From assembly GCA_010909165.1 (NCBI GenBank), contig MU008183.1, positions 434,001-498,000 of the forward strand: a stretch of DNA of 64,000 bases, given 5' to 3'. This stretch comes from Anthoceros angustus. Taxonomy: Eukaryota; Streptophyta; Anthocerotopsida; Anthocerotales; Anthocerotaceae. Below are positions 10,886 to 23,300 of this stretch, piece by piece (position 1 is the stretch's first letter; every line of letters starts with the position of its first letter). Position numbers and translations under genes: made by a program. The notes beneath the pieces are model-generated. The model saw only the letters and a program-made list of their open reading frames with translations. It ran no database searches and was not told the DNA's origin.

Positions 10886-11282
10886 AGCTTTGAGATTTTG
10901 TCCACAACGATTCTCCATCTTGGATCTTCGAGCATATGAGCCGGTCAATGTAGAGAACATGTATACTTTTTGAACAGAAATAATAGATATCACCTTCATG
11001 CGGAACGATAGGCATGAAGTTAAGATTTCTCAAAGATGCCCTGAATCTTGGTGAGTTTACAAGCCAATGGGTGACCTCTTTTTGAATGGCCCATTTTCAA
11101 TTTGGAAATTCGAATCAGCATGATCCAAACCTGGCAATTTTTTGTGAGGCTGTCATCACCATGGAATGGTAAAAATTACACCCATAGAAAGGAAAACTGT
11201 AGCCACATACATAAAACTTTAGAACTTCGGCAATAGTTAGGCTTCTTGTGATCTAGGCCTTTTGCTACCCCAGTTAAAACAT
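10886..11282. other. No gene seen
   Basis: Flank of the gypsy element. I see no frames or repeats that can be assigned. Confidence 0.4.
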
Positions 11283-11465
11283 TGTAGGAGTAAGGTAATA
11301 GGCCATTTTCGACCTCATATTTATGGAGCAAGGCCTAACATTGCAGACGCAGTAGGAGTTGTGAGTAAATTCTTAGCCAACCGTGGATAACAACATTATC
11401 AAGCAGTCAAGAAGATATTCAGATACTTGCGCGGCACAAAACATTGGAAGTTGAAATACCAAAAG
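11283..11465 (+). mobile_element. Ty1/copia fragment (RT-RNase H linker)
   Basis: In the plus frame the sequence reads 'VVSKFLANRG', a stop, then 'QAVKKIFRYLRGTKHWKL'. This is the conserved copia block just after RT (compare 'AVKRI.RYL.GT' in the copia elements at 31.1, 43.3 and 63.0 kb of this window). The rest of the element is not recognisable around it. Confidence 0.6.
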
Positions 11466-12454
11466 GAGCGACAACAAGAAGCCCAGGCGGCCAGCCTGGG
11501 TACCTTCTCCGTACGGTACCTCCCTCTTTGGCTTGCTTATCCCGCCTGGGAGCTTTCGACAGAAAGATTATACAGGCTTTGGGTGATATCATCGGCCTGA
11601 GCACCTTCGAGTGTGCCGCCGGGGATTTGGCGAAGCAGCAGGCTTTGCTTACTATCGCTTTTGAGGGCACTGGTCTGCAGGCCACGAAGGTCTCTGTGCC
11701 GAGCCCTCTTTGTCCCCATCCTGGCCTCCCGATTCTTAATTTGGGACTCCCACATCTTGGAGGCGTTTGTCTCGAGCCTAGAGGAAGAGGTTTTGTCTCT
11801 ACAAGCGTCCTTGAGGTTGGCCAAGAGACTTTTATCCTCTGAGGCTAGGGTCGCTTTGCCACATTTTTCCTCCCTCCCTGAGATTGGGCTGCGTGGGCTT
11901 CAAGCATCGCTCTTGGAGAAGCACTACCGGCAAGCGCAGTTGGCCTTTCTTCGGGATTCCTCTATTCCCAGGGCCACTCGGGCTTGGCTTCACTCTTGCT
12001 CAGGGAAGGGAGCAAGTTCCTCGCTTATGGCCCGAACCAGACCCAGGCATTCTGCATCGCAATAGCAACTTTTTACACAACGATGCGCTTTCGCCTGGGC
12101 TAGGTCCGACTTCTGGCCTGCTCTTTCTCTATTTGCTCTTGTGGAGCCTCCCTCGATGACTCGGTTTCCACCTGGCCCAGTGTCCTGCTGGCGGACAGTG
12201 CATTGCTATGCATGATGCCGTCTGTGACATCATGTTTTCAATGGCCAAGGAGAGCATGTTCTTTCCTTATAGGGTGCGCCCATACACCTTTCTCAATGGC
12301 ATTTCTCTTAGGGTTGACCTTTTTTTTGTCTCGCGGAGACCAGGTTTCTATTGCTAATGTGGTTGTAACAGACCGTACCCATGACTCTGTTTGCGAGCAT
12401 GTGATCCTTTAACCCTCTGGGCTGGGCCGCGGAGGGTTGTGCGACAGCCAAGGT
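11466..12454. other. Unassigned sequence with broken frames
   Basis: GC-richer than its surroundings, with overlapping plus-strand frames of up to 150 codons (11,444-12,410). None has recognisable motifs or a convincing start. Probably transposon-derived. Confidence 0.3.
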
Positions 12455-12720
12455 CCACATGTACTCTCCTATGCAGGACGGCCACACCTTTATCCCCCTT
12501 GCCATTGAGATCCATGAGGCCATGGGCAAGGATTTCTCAAGGTTTGTCAAGGCCTGTGCCAAGGCGTACCACAATCATAGGAATGGGCTTGGTATGCCTC
12601 TTTCTTCAGGCAACGGGTGTCCATTATCCTGCAAAGGGCATTGGCGAACGCGTCGTATAGGACGGCGATAAGCGCAGGGGAAGTGGCTTTTCGGCCCCAG
12701 TGGTAGTAGGCCTTTTCATA
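12455..12720 (+). repeat. Dispersed-repeat fragment related to window start
   Basis: Plus-frame 'MGKDFSRFVKACAKAYHNHR' followed, after a shift, by 'RVSIILQRALANASYRTAIS' matches the fragment at 1-290. Parent element unknown. Confidence 0.4.
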
Positions 12721-13157
12721 TCCCCGACCACGAAATTCTCCGTATAGTGGGTAGTTTTGAGGTGAGCGATCGCGGGGGTTAGTGCCCCTTGGCATGGTGC
12801 CCTTGGTTGGGTTGTTCCCCTTTTTCCTTTTGGGGTAGATAGGTTTTTCCATCTCTTTTCTTACATAAATTGTCCACATTTTTCTCTCTTTATGGAGCAT
12901 AGGTCTCTCAGGCATGGTATCCTTTATGGGTCTTCTCCCTCATTTACTTGTTGCAAATCGGATAACATGGATCTTAGGCCCGGAATTTGAAAAGCATGAT
13001 TATTGGACGCATGGTGCACTTTATGGTTTTCTCCCTTATCTGCATGTTGTAGATGACACTATCTATCTATGTGTAGCTACTAGGTAGATAAACGATTTTT
13101 TATGTTGAAAGCTTGAGGATAAATTATACTAAAACATTTGATGAGATGAATATACAT

Positions 13158-13338
13158 AGGTGGGTTTTATAACTTAGAATAATCAATTTTTAATATATAA
13201 TATACGTACATCTTATTAGGTGGGTTTTATAACTTAGAATAATTAATTTTTAATATATAATATACGTACATCTTATTAGGTAGGTTTTATAACTTAGAAT
13301 AATAAAATTTTAATATATATAATATACGCATATCTTCG
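13158..13338 (+). repeat. 60-bp tandem repeat, three copies
   Basis: Units at 13,158, 13,218 and 13,278 begin 'aggtgggttttataacttag'. The first two differ at one base; the third has several changes. Confidence 0.9.
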
Positions 13339-14013
13339 TGGGTCCCGGTGAGAAAACATGTTGCACGTGGTTATAACAAGGGTAAAAAGGGTGGACGACG
13401 GGAAACGGTTACAGCAGCCTTGTGTCAGCCGGGCTATGGATGCAAGATGAGAATTGCTGGAAGAAGGCAGACTCGCGAGACAAAAACATCCGTGGATACA
13501 AGATACAAGACAGTGGAGGCAACCCCATGTTTAGCCCTCAAGTTGCCATTACATAGCAAAACTCATCTAGGGGTCGTGATATGCGGCTCTGATAGGCGGC
13601 TGAGCACAGACTAAAGAGTGGTGTTTATTTTACCCTATAAAGCCAAACAGCAGCCAAACAAGATGGTGAAACTGATAGCCTGCAAGCTCGTATGACCTCT
13701 GGGACACCGAGTTGGCTCTTCTTTATTGATGCCCATGATGCCAGCCTGGCCTTGAGGCCACAAATCCGATACGGGGGACTTACTTAGCCAGTTTGAACAC
13801 GAAGATCCTGGCAGGTTTTTCCTGGCTCTTCCATAAGCTAAACAACTGAACTAAGGTGATTAGAATGGCTGAACAGAGCCAATCCTTAAGCTGTTCCGTA
13901 CCTGGCCCGGGAAGATTGATTCGCTTGCGCGGGAACATCTCTACCAAGTCGAGAACTCTCTCCCCTCGCTTCCCAGTTCAAATAATAACAATAATCTTTC
14001 CAGCACATGCTCT
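13339..14013. other. 3' flank of the LysM receptor kinase gene
   Basis: No coding sequence recognised. The part next to 14,013 should contain the receptor kinase 3' UTR. Confidence 0.4.
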
Positions 14014-17000
14014 TTATCGACCTGATATTAAGCTTCCCAAGTGGTCACCAGCAAATGTGCCTAACTCCCATTCTTGTGTCGAGGAGGATAGTGTCATCAA
14101 AGCAACCACCACCATCCGCATATTGGGTCTCAACTCTGGGTTTTCTTGGGTACACGCTTCTGCAAGTTGTGCCAGCTGCATATCCAAAGTTCGAGGTTTC
14201 CGGAGTTAATAAAATGACCAACCAAGTAAACTCAGGATCATCATCAAGTTAGAAACCTCGAGCACCTTGTATGCAGAATCTGCAGGATAGTTGTCTCCCA
14301 AACTAGCATCTGTTAGAGTCCGCAATCTTTCCCTTCCATCTGGCGCACGTAAAACCGTCTCAAACTGTAACACAAGAAACCAGTGTCAAAAACATTGCAC
14401 AATGTCCCATTCGCATAAGAACTTTGAGAGCGCAAGAAACGAGAACAAACCAAAGTAACAAGGACTTTGTATTCTTCTCCTTGCGAACCGCCGGTGTTTG
14501 CTGACTCATCATAAATTCTTAGGATCGCTTCTTTACCAGACAGAATCTCATAAAGAACTACTCCAAACGAATACACATCCAACTTAGCCGATACATCTCC
14601 AAAACGAGCATATCTGGACGGCAATCAAAAGAGGACAACTGCCAGTAAACGAGCAGCTCTTGCTCCCAATATAGAAAGCAGTCCACGTCTGAGAGAGTGG
14701 GGACACTGTACTCTGGAGGCATGTATCCGAAAGTCCCGGCCACCTTGGTTTCTACTGTCGAGGCAGCTCCCATAGGTTTTGTTAGCTTGGTGAGTCCGAA
14801 ATCTGCAACCTATGAGATGTGCACTGGAGTATATCAGATTCGCCATTCCAGGAGAGAGCAAGAGAAAATGGCCAAGGTAATCTTCGAGTTTTCGACCTAC
14901 CTTTGCATGAAACTGCTTGTCAATGAGGATATTGGCTGACTTCACGTCGCGGTGGATGTAAGTTGGCTTAGTATGTTCGTGGATATACTCAAGCCCTCTG
15001 GCAGCGTCAAGAGCTATTTGTATTCGCTGTACCCATGTCAAGGATGTCCCTGTAATAAAACCACGTTGGTTAGGTACAGTTTTCCCTTTTTCCTTTGCGA
15101 ATAGCACTTACTATCCATTGCACCACAAAATGCAAACTCCACACCTCTTCGGCTAGCTCTGTGCAGATGCTCATGAAGTGTTCCGTTCTCCACGAACTCA
15201 TACACCAAAAAGAGCGACTCTACTGTACAGAAGCCAAGCAGCTGTACCTGCAACGCGCAACCCCAGAGCTCAGGAACGGTGGCCATTCAAATAGCACCTT
15301 CAGGATACCTCCTGGAAAGGAGATATCTTCCGAACCCACATAAGCTTACCAGATTCGTGTGGTGAACATGAGTTAGTACTTGCAACTCTGCTAAGAACGC
15401 CTGGGTTGCTTGCAAATTCATCCTTTTGACTGCTACTTTCTGCATTCGTAAAAGACCATCACGGAGATCATCGGGAGTCGAAGGACTGATAGGAGGTCCA
15501 ATTGAGAATCCAAAATACACTTCAGAGCGCCACAGTCATCAAGGTTGGAAATCCACATATCAACTCAAGGAGTGAAATTGAGAAACAAACCTGGCCCTGG
15601 AGCTCTCCATAATAAACTGCTCCATAACCACCTCTACCTACTATGTTGGCGATGCTGAAATTGCTGGTAGCTGCGGCAAGCTCTTCGTAAGAATACTCAA
15701 CGGACTTGTCCACAATGAAGTCAGCCGCAGGATAGCTGCCTGAAAAAGTATTTCTACTCGAAGACCCTGAATTCAAGGGCCTGTCGGAGGAACCTGCAGC
15801 CATAACCCCTGCTTGGATTACCGACACTCAACATACCTGAAAGGGTGATAACACATGGGTCAAAAAGCAAAAACCTCACAAACCTGAAACGGACGGGTCT
15901 GTTGAGGCACGAAAGCCCGGTGGAGCTAGCTGCTCCTTAGATTTCGCCACCACTGGCTGTCTAGGCCTTCTCCGTACAAAATATGCAACAACTAAGCAGA
16001 GGACGGCAACTACGATGACACCACCGACAGCTCCTCCGACAACAGCACCAATGTTAAGCCCATGACCTTTTGTCCCGCCTGCACAAAGGTCATTCAGAAA
16101 GTGTCAGGAGAACTCTCCAAATGCGCAAGAAGCCGAAGAGATTGCAGCCAGCTTCCAAAAACGGCCCCTAGAGCAGCCTGAATACTCTCTATTTCCTCCC
16201 ATTTCTTCGGCATGATTACTTCACAAGTTTTGAGCTCACTGCACAAGCATGAAACCAGCACAGCACAATCACTCCCCCGTAACTAGATGCCATTCGGTTA
16301 CGCAAAGCCATCAGCTTTCAGCATTCATTTCACTCAGGAGAAGGACATACCCACTAAACGCTGGAAACTGCCCGCTCAAATCTGCACCCACAACCCCAAA
16401 GGCAAGCCAGAAAGGTTCAGTCACAGGCAGCTGGCAAGACCGAGCAGCGAGGCCAAAACTCCATCACACACAGCTTCACCTCGGGTAGGTACAAACAGAA
16501 TGGTCACATTAGCCTGAAGCTTGTTAAAGTCGACCCCGGGATTGGCAGCCAGGAGATCAGCCACAGGCACACTGAAGTTGGCAGCAATGCTCGAGGCCGT
16601 ATCTCCCGTCCGGACCACATAGGTGGTGAACAATCCGTACTGCCTCAAGTCGGGGCTCCCACAAGAGCAATTCACCGGCACAGTGAGCACCTGACCCGGA
16701 TAGATCAAATTCACATCTACCACATTGCTGGCACTCGCAATCCAGGCAACCGTAGTGAGCGACGAATAGTTGTCGCTCGCAATTGTACTCAGATACTCAT
16801 TGGTCACCGTGAATTGAAAAATTCCTTGTAGTACGTTCCGCACGCAGACGCAGCTGAAGGGCACTCGCAGCCCTGTCCCCGCCTCCACGAAACCGATGTA
16901 GGTGATGTTGTTGTAGCGCGCGATTTCGGTGGCATTCGTGCTGAACCGGGTGCCCATGAGCTGCAGCGTGTCCCCCTCTTGCATCACACAGTCGGCCAGC

Positions 17001-17089
17001 GCCGGGCATCCGCCCGCGGGGACGCATCCCGCAGCTGCCGCCCAGGCTGCCCTGCAGAGCAGCACCCCGGCCCAAATCACGGCGAGCAT
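14014..17089 (-). CDS. LysM-domain receptor-like kinase, CERK1/LYK type
   Basis: Complete gene, 11 exons: 17,089-16,480; 16,381-16,355 (27-nt micro-exon); 16,078-15,884; 15,793-15,591; 15,439-15,350; 15,247-15,112; 15,049-14,901; 14,809-14,712; 14,613-14,451; 14,364-14,266; 14,175-14,014. Phases fit and give about 643 residues. Order: signal peptide (about 1-20), LysM ectodomain with CxC pairs (CVC, CSC) and N-glycosylation sites, a transmembrane segment ([20 protein letters not shown]) and a kinase. The kinase has [13 protein letters not shown] (P-loop), [16 protein letters not shown] (HRD), VADFGLTKL (DFG) and [11 protein letters not shown]. It ends in SGR like CERK1. The family senses chitin or lipochitooligosaccharides at the plasma membrane and signals in immunity and symbiosis. 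All catalytic residues are present. The micro-exon end is the one uncertain border: GTATGT 4 nt further would break the frame. Confidence 0.93.
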
Positions 17090-17676
17090 GCTGGACTGGG
17101 CTCGCGCAGGGCCGCTGCCAGCGCCGGGCCGGGCCTGTGAGACGCCGAGTCGTGAGTCCCGATCTGCCGCTGCAGCCTGTCAGAGGAGGCTGGGGAACCC
17201 TCCCGCCGGAGACGGAGGCTCACGGGGGGTCAAGGAGCGGCCCTGCAGCTGCAGCAGACGACAGGAAGAGACGCAACGGCATCATCGAGCGAGGTGGCCG
17301 CAAAGACAGATCGCAGCACAACTCTGACAGACTCTTATCCTACGTGGGCACAGCGATTGTGGGAGGAGAAGCCGCGGAACCCAGTTCCTCCTTCGTGTGT
17401 GTGGACGCGACCCTGCTGAACTCGGATTTTGTGGGGACTGAAGTACATATAATGCTCGGCTCCGACTAGATGGTCTTAGTACCTGCTTAAGTTTTATGGC
17501 CGAGGAGTGGTACGTGGCGTGAGGCCCTTACCCTGTGGTGTCAACAAGTTTTATCAACGATTCGGAAACGAGAAAACATAACGACCGCCGGGGGCCGGAG
17601 GGTGAGGCAATTTGGACAACGATCTTACAGCGGAGTGTAGGGTAGTGATAATTCATGGAGAGGAAGGACTTCCACA

Positions 17677-18644
17677 CTACAATTTGGAGATCACGTCTTC
17701 CAGCTTCGACACGGCCTCGGCGTAGTACTTCTCAGCCTGCGGCACGCTCTTCTCGCGCGCGGCGTAGTCCAGCTGCAACAAGCAGAGGGAAATTATGTTC
17801 CAACATGTGTTGTGGAGAGCAGGAAATGATGTGTGGTCGGGAATCCGGGACGAGACAAGACTCGACTTACCCGATCAATGCTGGACTTGAGGCTCTTGAT
17901 GAGAGCCTTGAACGACTTCTTCTCTTCCTTCGGCTTGGAGGCGAGGATCTTGTCCAAGTCGAAGTTCAAAGGACTGACTCTCAGCTCGTTCTGGAGATAC
18001 GGCCAGGCCTTCTTTTCGATCAGAGCCTTTACAGCGACGATCCTGTCCGCAGATTCCTTAGCCCTGGCAACAAGGTCGCTGTAGTCTCCTTTCTGGATGT
18101 AGAAGCGCTCGTTCAGCGGCAGGTCGGTGTCCCTAGCCTGGTCCGCGTTCTCCGTCCCGGCTGTCACAGCAAGCGGCACACATTGTACTCAGACCGACGG
18201 GCAAACTTACTCCTCCTACGCAAGCTCCTTCTGCTTCACTTAGAGTCGATATTGGGAGCAAGTCTTGCATTTTCCACAGCTGCGCTGCTGTGCTTTGTCA
18301 AGATTCAAGCAAGCGAAGAACGTGCTGCATTTTGGAGAAGCGAGGAGGGACACTCACGCAGGCCGCCGAACAGTGGAGGAGGAGGCTTGAGCACAGGAGG
18401 TGCGGGCTCTGCACGCGCAGAGGACGCCAAGGCTCCGGCCGCCACAGACGCCGCAAGAAGGCCGAGCACCGACCGCCTGCTCTGCGCCTCCGACTCCTCG
18501 CCGCGCTGAGCGCGAACGGCAACCACGGCTGCCTTCGCAGAGCGACTCGGCTGCTGCTGCTCAGCTGGCTGGCCCGCTCGCCACCAGGCTGCCTTCCAGG
18601 ACGGCCGGGGACAGACCCGCCATGGATGCCACTGCTTGCGCCAT
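17677..18644 (-). CDS. psbQ: Photosystem II oxygen-evolving enhancer protein 3 (PsbQ), copy 1
   Basis: Three exons: 18,644-18,358, 18,160-17,871 and 17,772-17,677. The mature part is intact: 'LPLNERFYIQKGDYSDLVAR', 'KKAWPYLQNELRVSPLNFDL', 'SKPKEEKKSFKALIKSL' and 'LDYAAREKSVPQAEKYYAEA', ending EDVISKL. PsbQ is a four-helix extrinsic lumenal subunit that stabilises the Mn cluster with PsbP. The first exon encodes a bipartite transit peptide with a twin-arginine thylakoid signal (SRRSVLGLLAASVAAGALAS, then ARA). As given, exon 1 lacks two single C residues (near 18,533 and 18,575) that copy 2 has, which throws the transit peptide out of frame. Corrected, the precursor would be 224 residues, the usual length. 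I suspect sequencing errors in C runs. Confidence 0.88.
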
Positions 18645-19085
18645 AGCCACCGGAGGTGCAGGTGGAGGACGGGATAGGAAGAGACGCAACGGCATCATCG
18701 AGCGAGGTGGCCGCAAAGACAGATCGCAGCACAACTCTGACAGACTCTTATCCTACGTGGGCACAGCGATTGTGGGAGGAGAAGCCGCGGAACCCAGTTC
18801 CTCCTTCGTGTGTGGACGCGACCCTGCTGAACTCGGATTTTGTGGGGACTGAAGTACATATAATGCTCGGCTCTGACTAGATGGTCTTAGTACCTGCTTA
18901 AGTTTTATGGCCGAGGAGTGGTACGTGGCGTGAGGCCCTTACCCTGTGGTGTCAACAAGTTTTATCAACGATTCGGAAACGAGAAAACATAACGACCGCC
19001 GGGGCCGGAGGTGAGGCAATTTGGACAACGATCTTACAGCGGAGTGTAGGGTAGTGATAATTCATGGAGAGGAAGGACTTCCACA

Positions 19086-20050
19086 CTACAATTTGGAATC
19101 ACGTCTTCCAGCTTCGACACGGCCTCGGCGTAGTACTTCTCAGCCTGCGGCACGCTCTTCTCGCGCGCGGCGTAGTCCAGCTGCAACAAGCAGAGAAATT
19201 ATGTTCCAACATGTGTTGTGGAGAGCAGGAAATGATGTGTGGTCGGAATCCGGGACGAGACAAGACTCGACTTACCCGATCAATGCTGGACTTGAGGCTC
19301 TTGATGAGAGCCTTGAACGACTTCTTCTCTTCCTTCGGCTTGAGGCGAGGATCTTGTCCAAGTCGAAGTTCAAAGGACTGACTCTCAGCTCGTTCTGGAG
19401 ATACGGCCAGGCCTTCTTTTCGATCAGAGCCTTTACAGCGACGATCCTGTCCGCAGATTCCTTAGCCCTGGCAACAAGGTCGCTGTAGTCTCCTTTCTGG
19501 ATGTAGAAGCGCTCGTTCAGCGGCAGGTCGGTGTCCCTAGCCTGGTCCGCGTTCTCCGTCCCGGCTGTCACAGCAAGCGGCACACATTGTACTCAGACCG
19601 ACGGGCAAACTTACTCCTCCTACGCAAGCTCCTTCTGCTTCACTTAGAGTCGATATTGGGAGCAAGTCTTGCATTTTCCACAGCTGCGCTGCTGTGCTTT
19701 GTCAAGATTCAAGCAAGCGAAGAACGTGCTGCATTTTGGAGAAGCGAGGAGGGACACTCACGCAGGCCGCCGAACAGTGGAGGAGGAGGCTTGAGCACAG
19801 GAGGTGCGGGCTCTGCACGCGCAGAGGACGCCAAGGCTCCGGCCGCCACAGACGCCGCAAGAAGGCCGAGCACCGACCGCCTGCTCTGCGCCTCCGACTC
19901 CTCGCCGCGCTGAGCGCGAACGGCAACCACGGCTGCCCTTCGCAGAGCGACTCGGCTGCTGCTGCTCAGCTGGCTGGCCCCGCTCGCCACCAGGCTGCCT
20001 TCCAGGACGGCCGGGGACAGACCCGCCATGGATGCCACTGCTTGCGCCAT
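19086..20050 (-). CDS. psbQ: Photosystem II oxygen-evolving enhancer protein 3 (PsbQ), copy 2
   Basis: Same three-exon structure as copy 1: 20,050-19,762, 19,564-19,276 and about 19,180-19,086. Here the transit-peptide exon is intact (289 nt, with 'RVALRRAAVVAVRAQRGEES' and the twin-arginine lumenal signal). Exon 2 lacks one base near 19,341, so the frame breaks after DKILAS where copy 1 reads DKILASKPKEEKKS. One base is also missing near the stop (19,097). The two copies thus carry complementary lesions, each intact where the other is broken, which argues against old pseudogenisation. Promoter and 5' UTR would lie at 20,051-20,350, in the gap shared head-to-tail with the ABC1 kinase 3' end. 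Confidence 0.85.
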
Positions 20051-20356
20051 AGCCACCGGAGAATTGCAGGTGGAGGACGGGCAGGATAAGAGACGCAGCT
20101 AGAGTGGAGGCGTCAGTGAGCAGGGGATGGATTTGGGGAAAGAGAGCTCTGGGAGGCGAAGCACTGAATGTGGACCGCGAATACCTTACCAGCCTATGGG
20201 CAATCAGGACCACGGGCCCACAAACTCCTAAATCTTTTATCTCCTCGAGAGATTGGGGACAGCCAGTAAGGAAATCAACCAGGCCTCAAATTTTACTCCA
20301 AAATTGTTGGGGCTGCAGCACAGCTGTGGAGCTTACGCTTGTGCTGTAATAAGAAC

Positions 20357-23300
20357 CTACGGGGCCGCGACAGCGTAAAGAGTGTATTCTAAAGATGCAA
20401 GCCACTCCGCTTTGAAGAGCATATCGCCTAGCATCGTCAGGATATCCAGGTCGGGATCGAGCTTTCGCTGCCAGCCCTGGAGTACACGACGATAAACAGT
20501 GTTTATCCACCAGAGGAAAGATAAGGTGAGCACAGGGCTTGAAAGCTTGGGAATGAGCAGCTCTTACCTCAAGGATTAGCGTTGTCACCATCACTGTGCA
20601 GACATCGCCGTCCAGGTTGACACGGTGCTTCCGGACTTGATCAAACAAATCCCTCATGCATTCACCGGTATTCAAAGCTGTGCCCCTCTCTGCCAGGTAC
20701 TGCTTGAACTTGGCCTCGACGTCCCTGGTAAACGCCTGCAGGTTCAGGATATAGTATTCGTCAATTGCTGTTCACTCATCTCGGAATCTGGCAGTCAAAG
20801 CCGCTTTACAAATAGGCAATTCATCCCATGTTGTACCTCTGGATCGGGGCAACTTTGGTTCTCCGAGAACTGTAGGGTACACTGTGCTACCCTTCGGCCA
20901 TCCCTACATGCAGCAGCCTGATCCAAAGCCATCAGTTAGCAAACGCAAAGTTGGAACAACGTGGACCAGACAACAGCTTGGATTTTGAAGAAACGAATAA
21001 AAACCTTTCGTCTCAGCTACCTGAAACAACTCCAAAACAATTAGGCGGTTCCTCTGGCTCAATTCAGCTGTCATTCCCACATCCAGTAAAACCACCTGCG
21101 GACGCTTCCCTTTGAAACGCACAAATATGTTGCCCGGATGAAGATCACCGTGCACAAAGTTATCCTCCTGTGGTGCAAAAAGAACCCAAATGAAACTTTC
21201 ACTTGTTTATCAAGTAGTCTTTATCCACGACATCACTATGTACATCAGTGAAGAAAAGGGCAAGAAAGAGTTTAAAGACACTCAGACTCACCAGTAACAT
21301 TTTTAACAATATACGAGTCCCCAAGTACGCAAGGTAAGTGTGTATCGGAGACTCTTCACCACTATCAATGTACTTCACGATGCTCTCGCCTTCCTCAAAC
21401 GTCTAAAGCTCAGAAACAAACGTGATTGGAGCGAGTGTAAAGGTAAGATAGGAAGTTGAGCACGTCATTAGCAAAGATCCTCAGAGAGGCAAGCTGGTTA
21501 CCTCTACGAGGACTGCAGGATGCACAAGGGGATAGATTGGTGCTGGGAAACTGACACTCTTCCACTTCCGAAAATTGTAAATGAATCTCATCAGGTGAGC
21601 CGCCTCAAGGGTGAGGTCAACCTGCACACGAAGATGATGAGATTCATTCAGCCAGCTGGCAACATGAGGCACTCATGGGAAATCAAAGCTGCTGCAGGAT
21701 GGACATCATCATCATGAACCTGCTTTGTCATGAAGGTGGCAAATTGTTGGACGCTCTTGTCAAGCTGCAAGTGCTTTAACCCTGGAACTATGGTGGAGAC
21801 TCCTGCGAACCAATTCATAATCACAAAATCTCTCTGTATGACTTTGCTGACATGAGGATGACGCACCTATATCCAAAGTGCAGGATGTAATTAGGAAGTT
21901 TCACTGTGAACGCCTTTCCACAACTAAACACTCCACAACCTTCCCTCCCATAGTGCACAGTGATGCTTACCTTCACCGCAACAACAATGGGCTTGTTGTC
22001 TTTCAAGCGCAAGACCGCACGATGGACCTGAATGAACACACCAGTTCTGGTAAGCTAGCATCCTCTGACAGACAGTCAGACTTGCTCTACAGTCACGCAC
22101 TCACCTGTGCAATACTACCAGAAGCAATGGGCTTCTCTGAAAATTCCTCAAATATGTCCTCTACAGGCTTTCGAAAAGCCTTTTGAATCATCCTCCTCGT
22201 GTGCGAAAAACTGTGAGCAGGAGACTGCTCATTCATAAGACAAACGCAATCAGAAAGGCAGATCGTCCATCTCCAAAGCCTCGCGTCCAGCCACCAACCA
22301 TGAATCGACTGAGGATACCTGCATGTGAAGCTTGGAGAGGGCTTCACACACGTCAGCAGGAAAAATATCAGGGCGAGTTGCAGCCCACTGTCCCCACTTT
22401 ATGAATGCAGGACCTGCAAAGAACAAGAGACTATGAGCCAATGCTGTAGAGGAGAAAGGCCATGTTTCAATCAACTCTTGATCTACATAAGCACAAAAGG
22501 AACATCTAGCTGAGTTACCTGCAAGTTCAAGGGTCCTCAAGAGAAGATTTAACCATGTCCTTCGAACACGGCCTTCAGGATTTTCAGCAAAAGCAGCAAG
22601 GAATATGGTTGGTGTGAAGAGGGCCACTAAATAGCATAGTCGCAGTGCAAGCATTATATACTCAGCTGTCTTTGTTCACCCACAAAACATGACAGGAATT
22701 ACATTGGATGCAAGCCTTCAACATTCTAAACAACCGAAAAAGATAGGCAAGTTGTATACAAATTGAACTCATAAAAAAGAGGTTGGTTTTCTAATTTACC
22801 ATGGCAAACAAAGCGAGAGGTTTCACCCTCGGCTTTGTTGTTTGCCGCGGCGGAACCCCCACAGGACCCTGGTGCTCAGGAACCGTCACCGCACTCTGTG
22901 CATATGCAGCTTCTCCTAGTAGCAAAGCAAGCGTCTTCTTCAAAAACTGCTGCAACATAAGGAGGTATAAGAGCAAGCCGGACATTCGAATTGAGTGTAT
23001 CAGGAGTATGGCAAAATACATGCAAGTAGAACCAATCCAGTCAATTAGAGCTTAGGCAGGCAAGCACAAAAGTATACCTGACCTTTGTTGTCAGCCAAAG
23101 TCATGAGAGTCACTTGCATCCAGTGACATTCTCGACGAAATAGAGGAGGCTTGGTCACCTCCAAAATCCAAATATTTTTCTGCTGCCATGATCTCCACGC
23201 TTGAGACAAAGCCGACACATTTTTTAAGGATGCTAGCTTTGGCACAACATCCACGGCAAATGTTGCCTTGTGAGACAAAGCCGCAAGACCGAAACATCTC

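Larger units (their letters stand above)
17262..20085. repeat. Tandem duplication of the PsbQ locus (unit about 1.41 kb)
   Basis: 17,262-18,671 and 18,672-20,085 are almost identical, and each starts 'aggaagagacgcaacggcatc'. Differences are almost only single-base indels in short homopolymers, plus rare substitutions. The unit covers the whole PsbQ gene with 3' flank. It is either a very recent duplication or two haplotypes or error-containing copies placed in tandem by the assembly. Confidence 0.9.

Noticed and set aside
17655-18509. 284-codon plus-strand frame across PsbQ copy 1
   Set aside because: Antisense to the three PsbQ exons and introns; the minus strand gives the full PsbQ protein.
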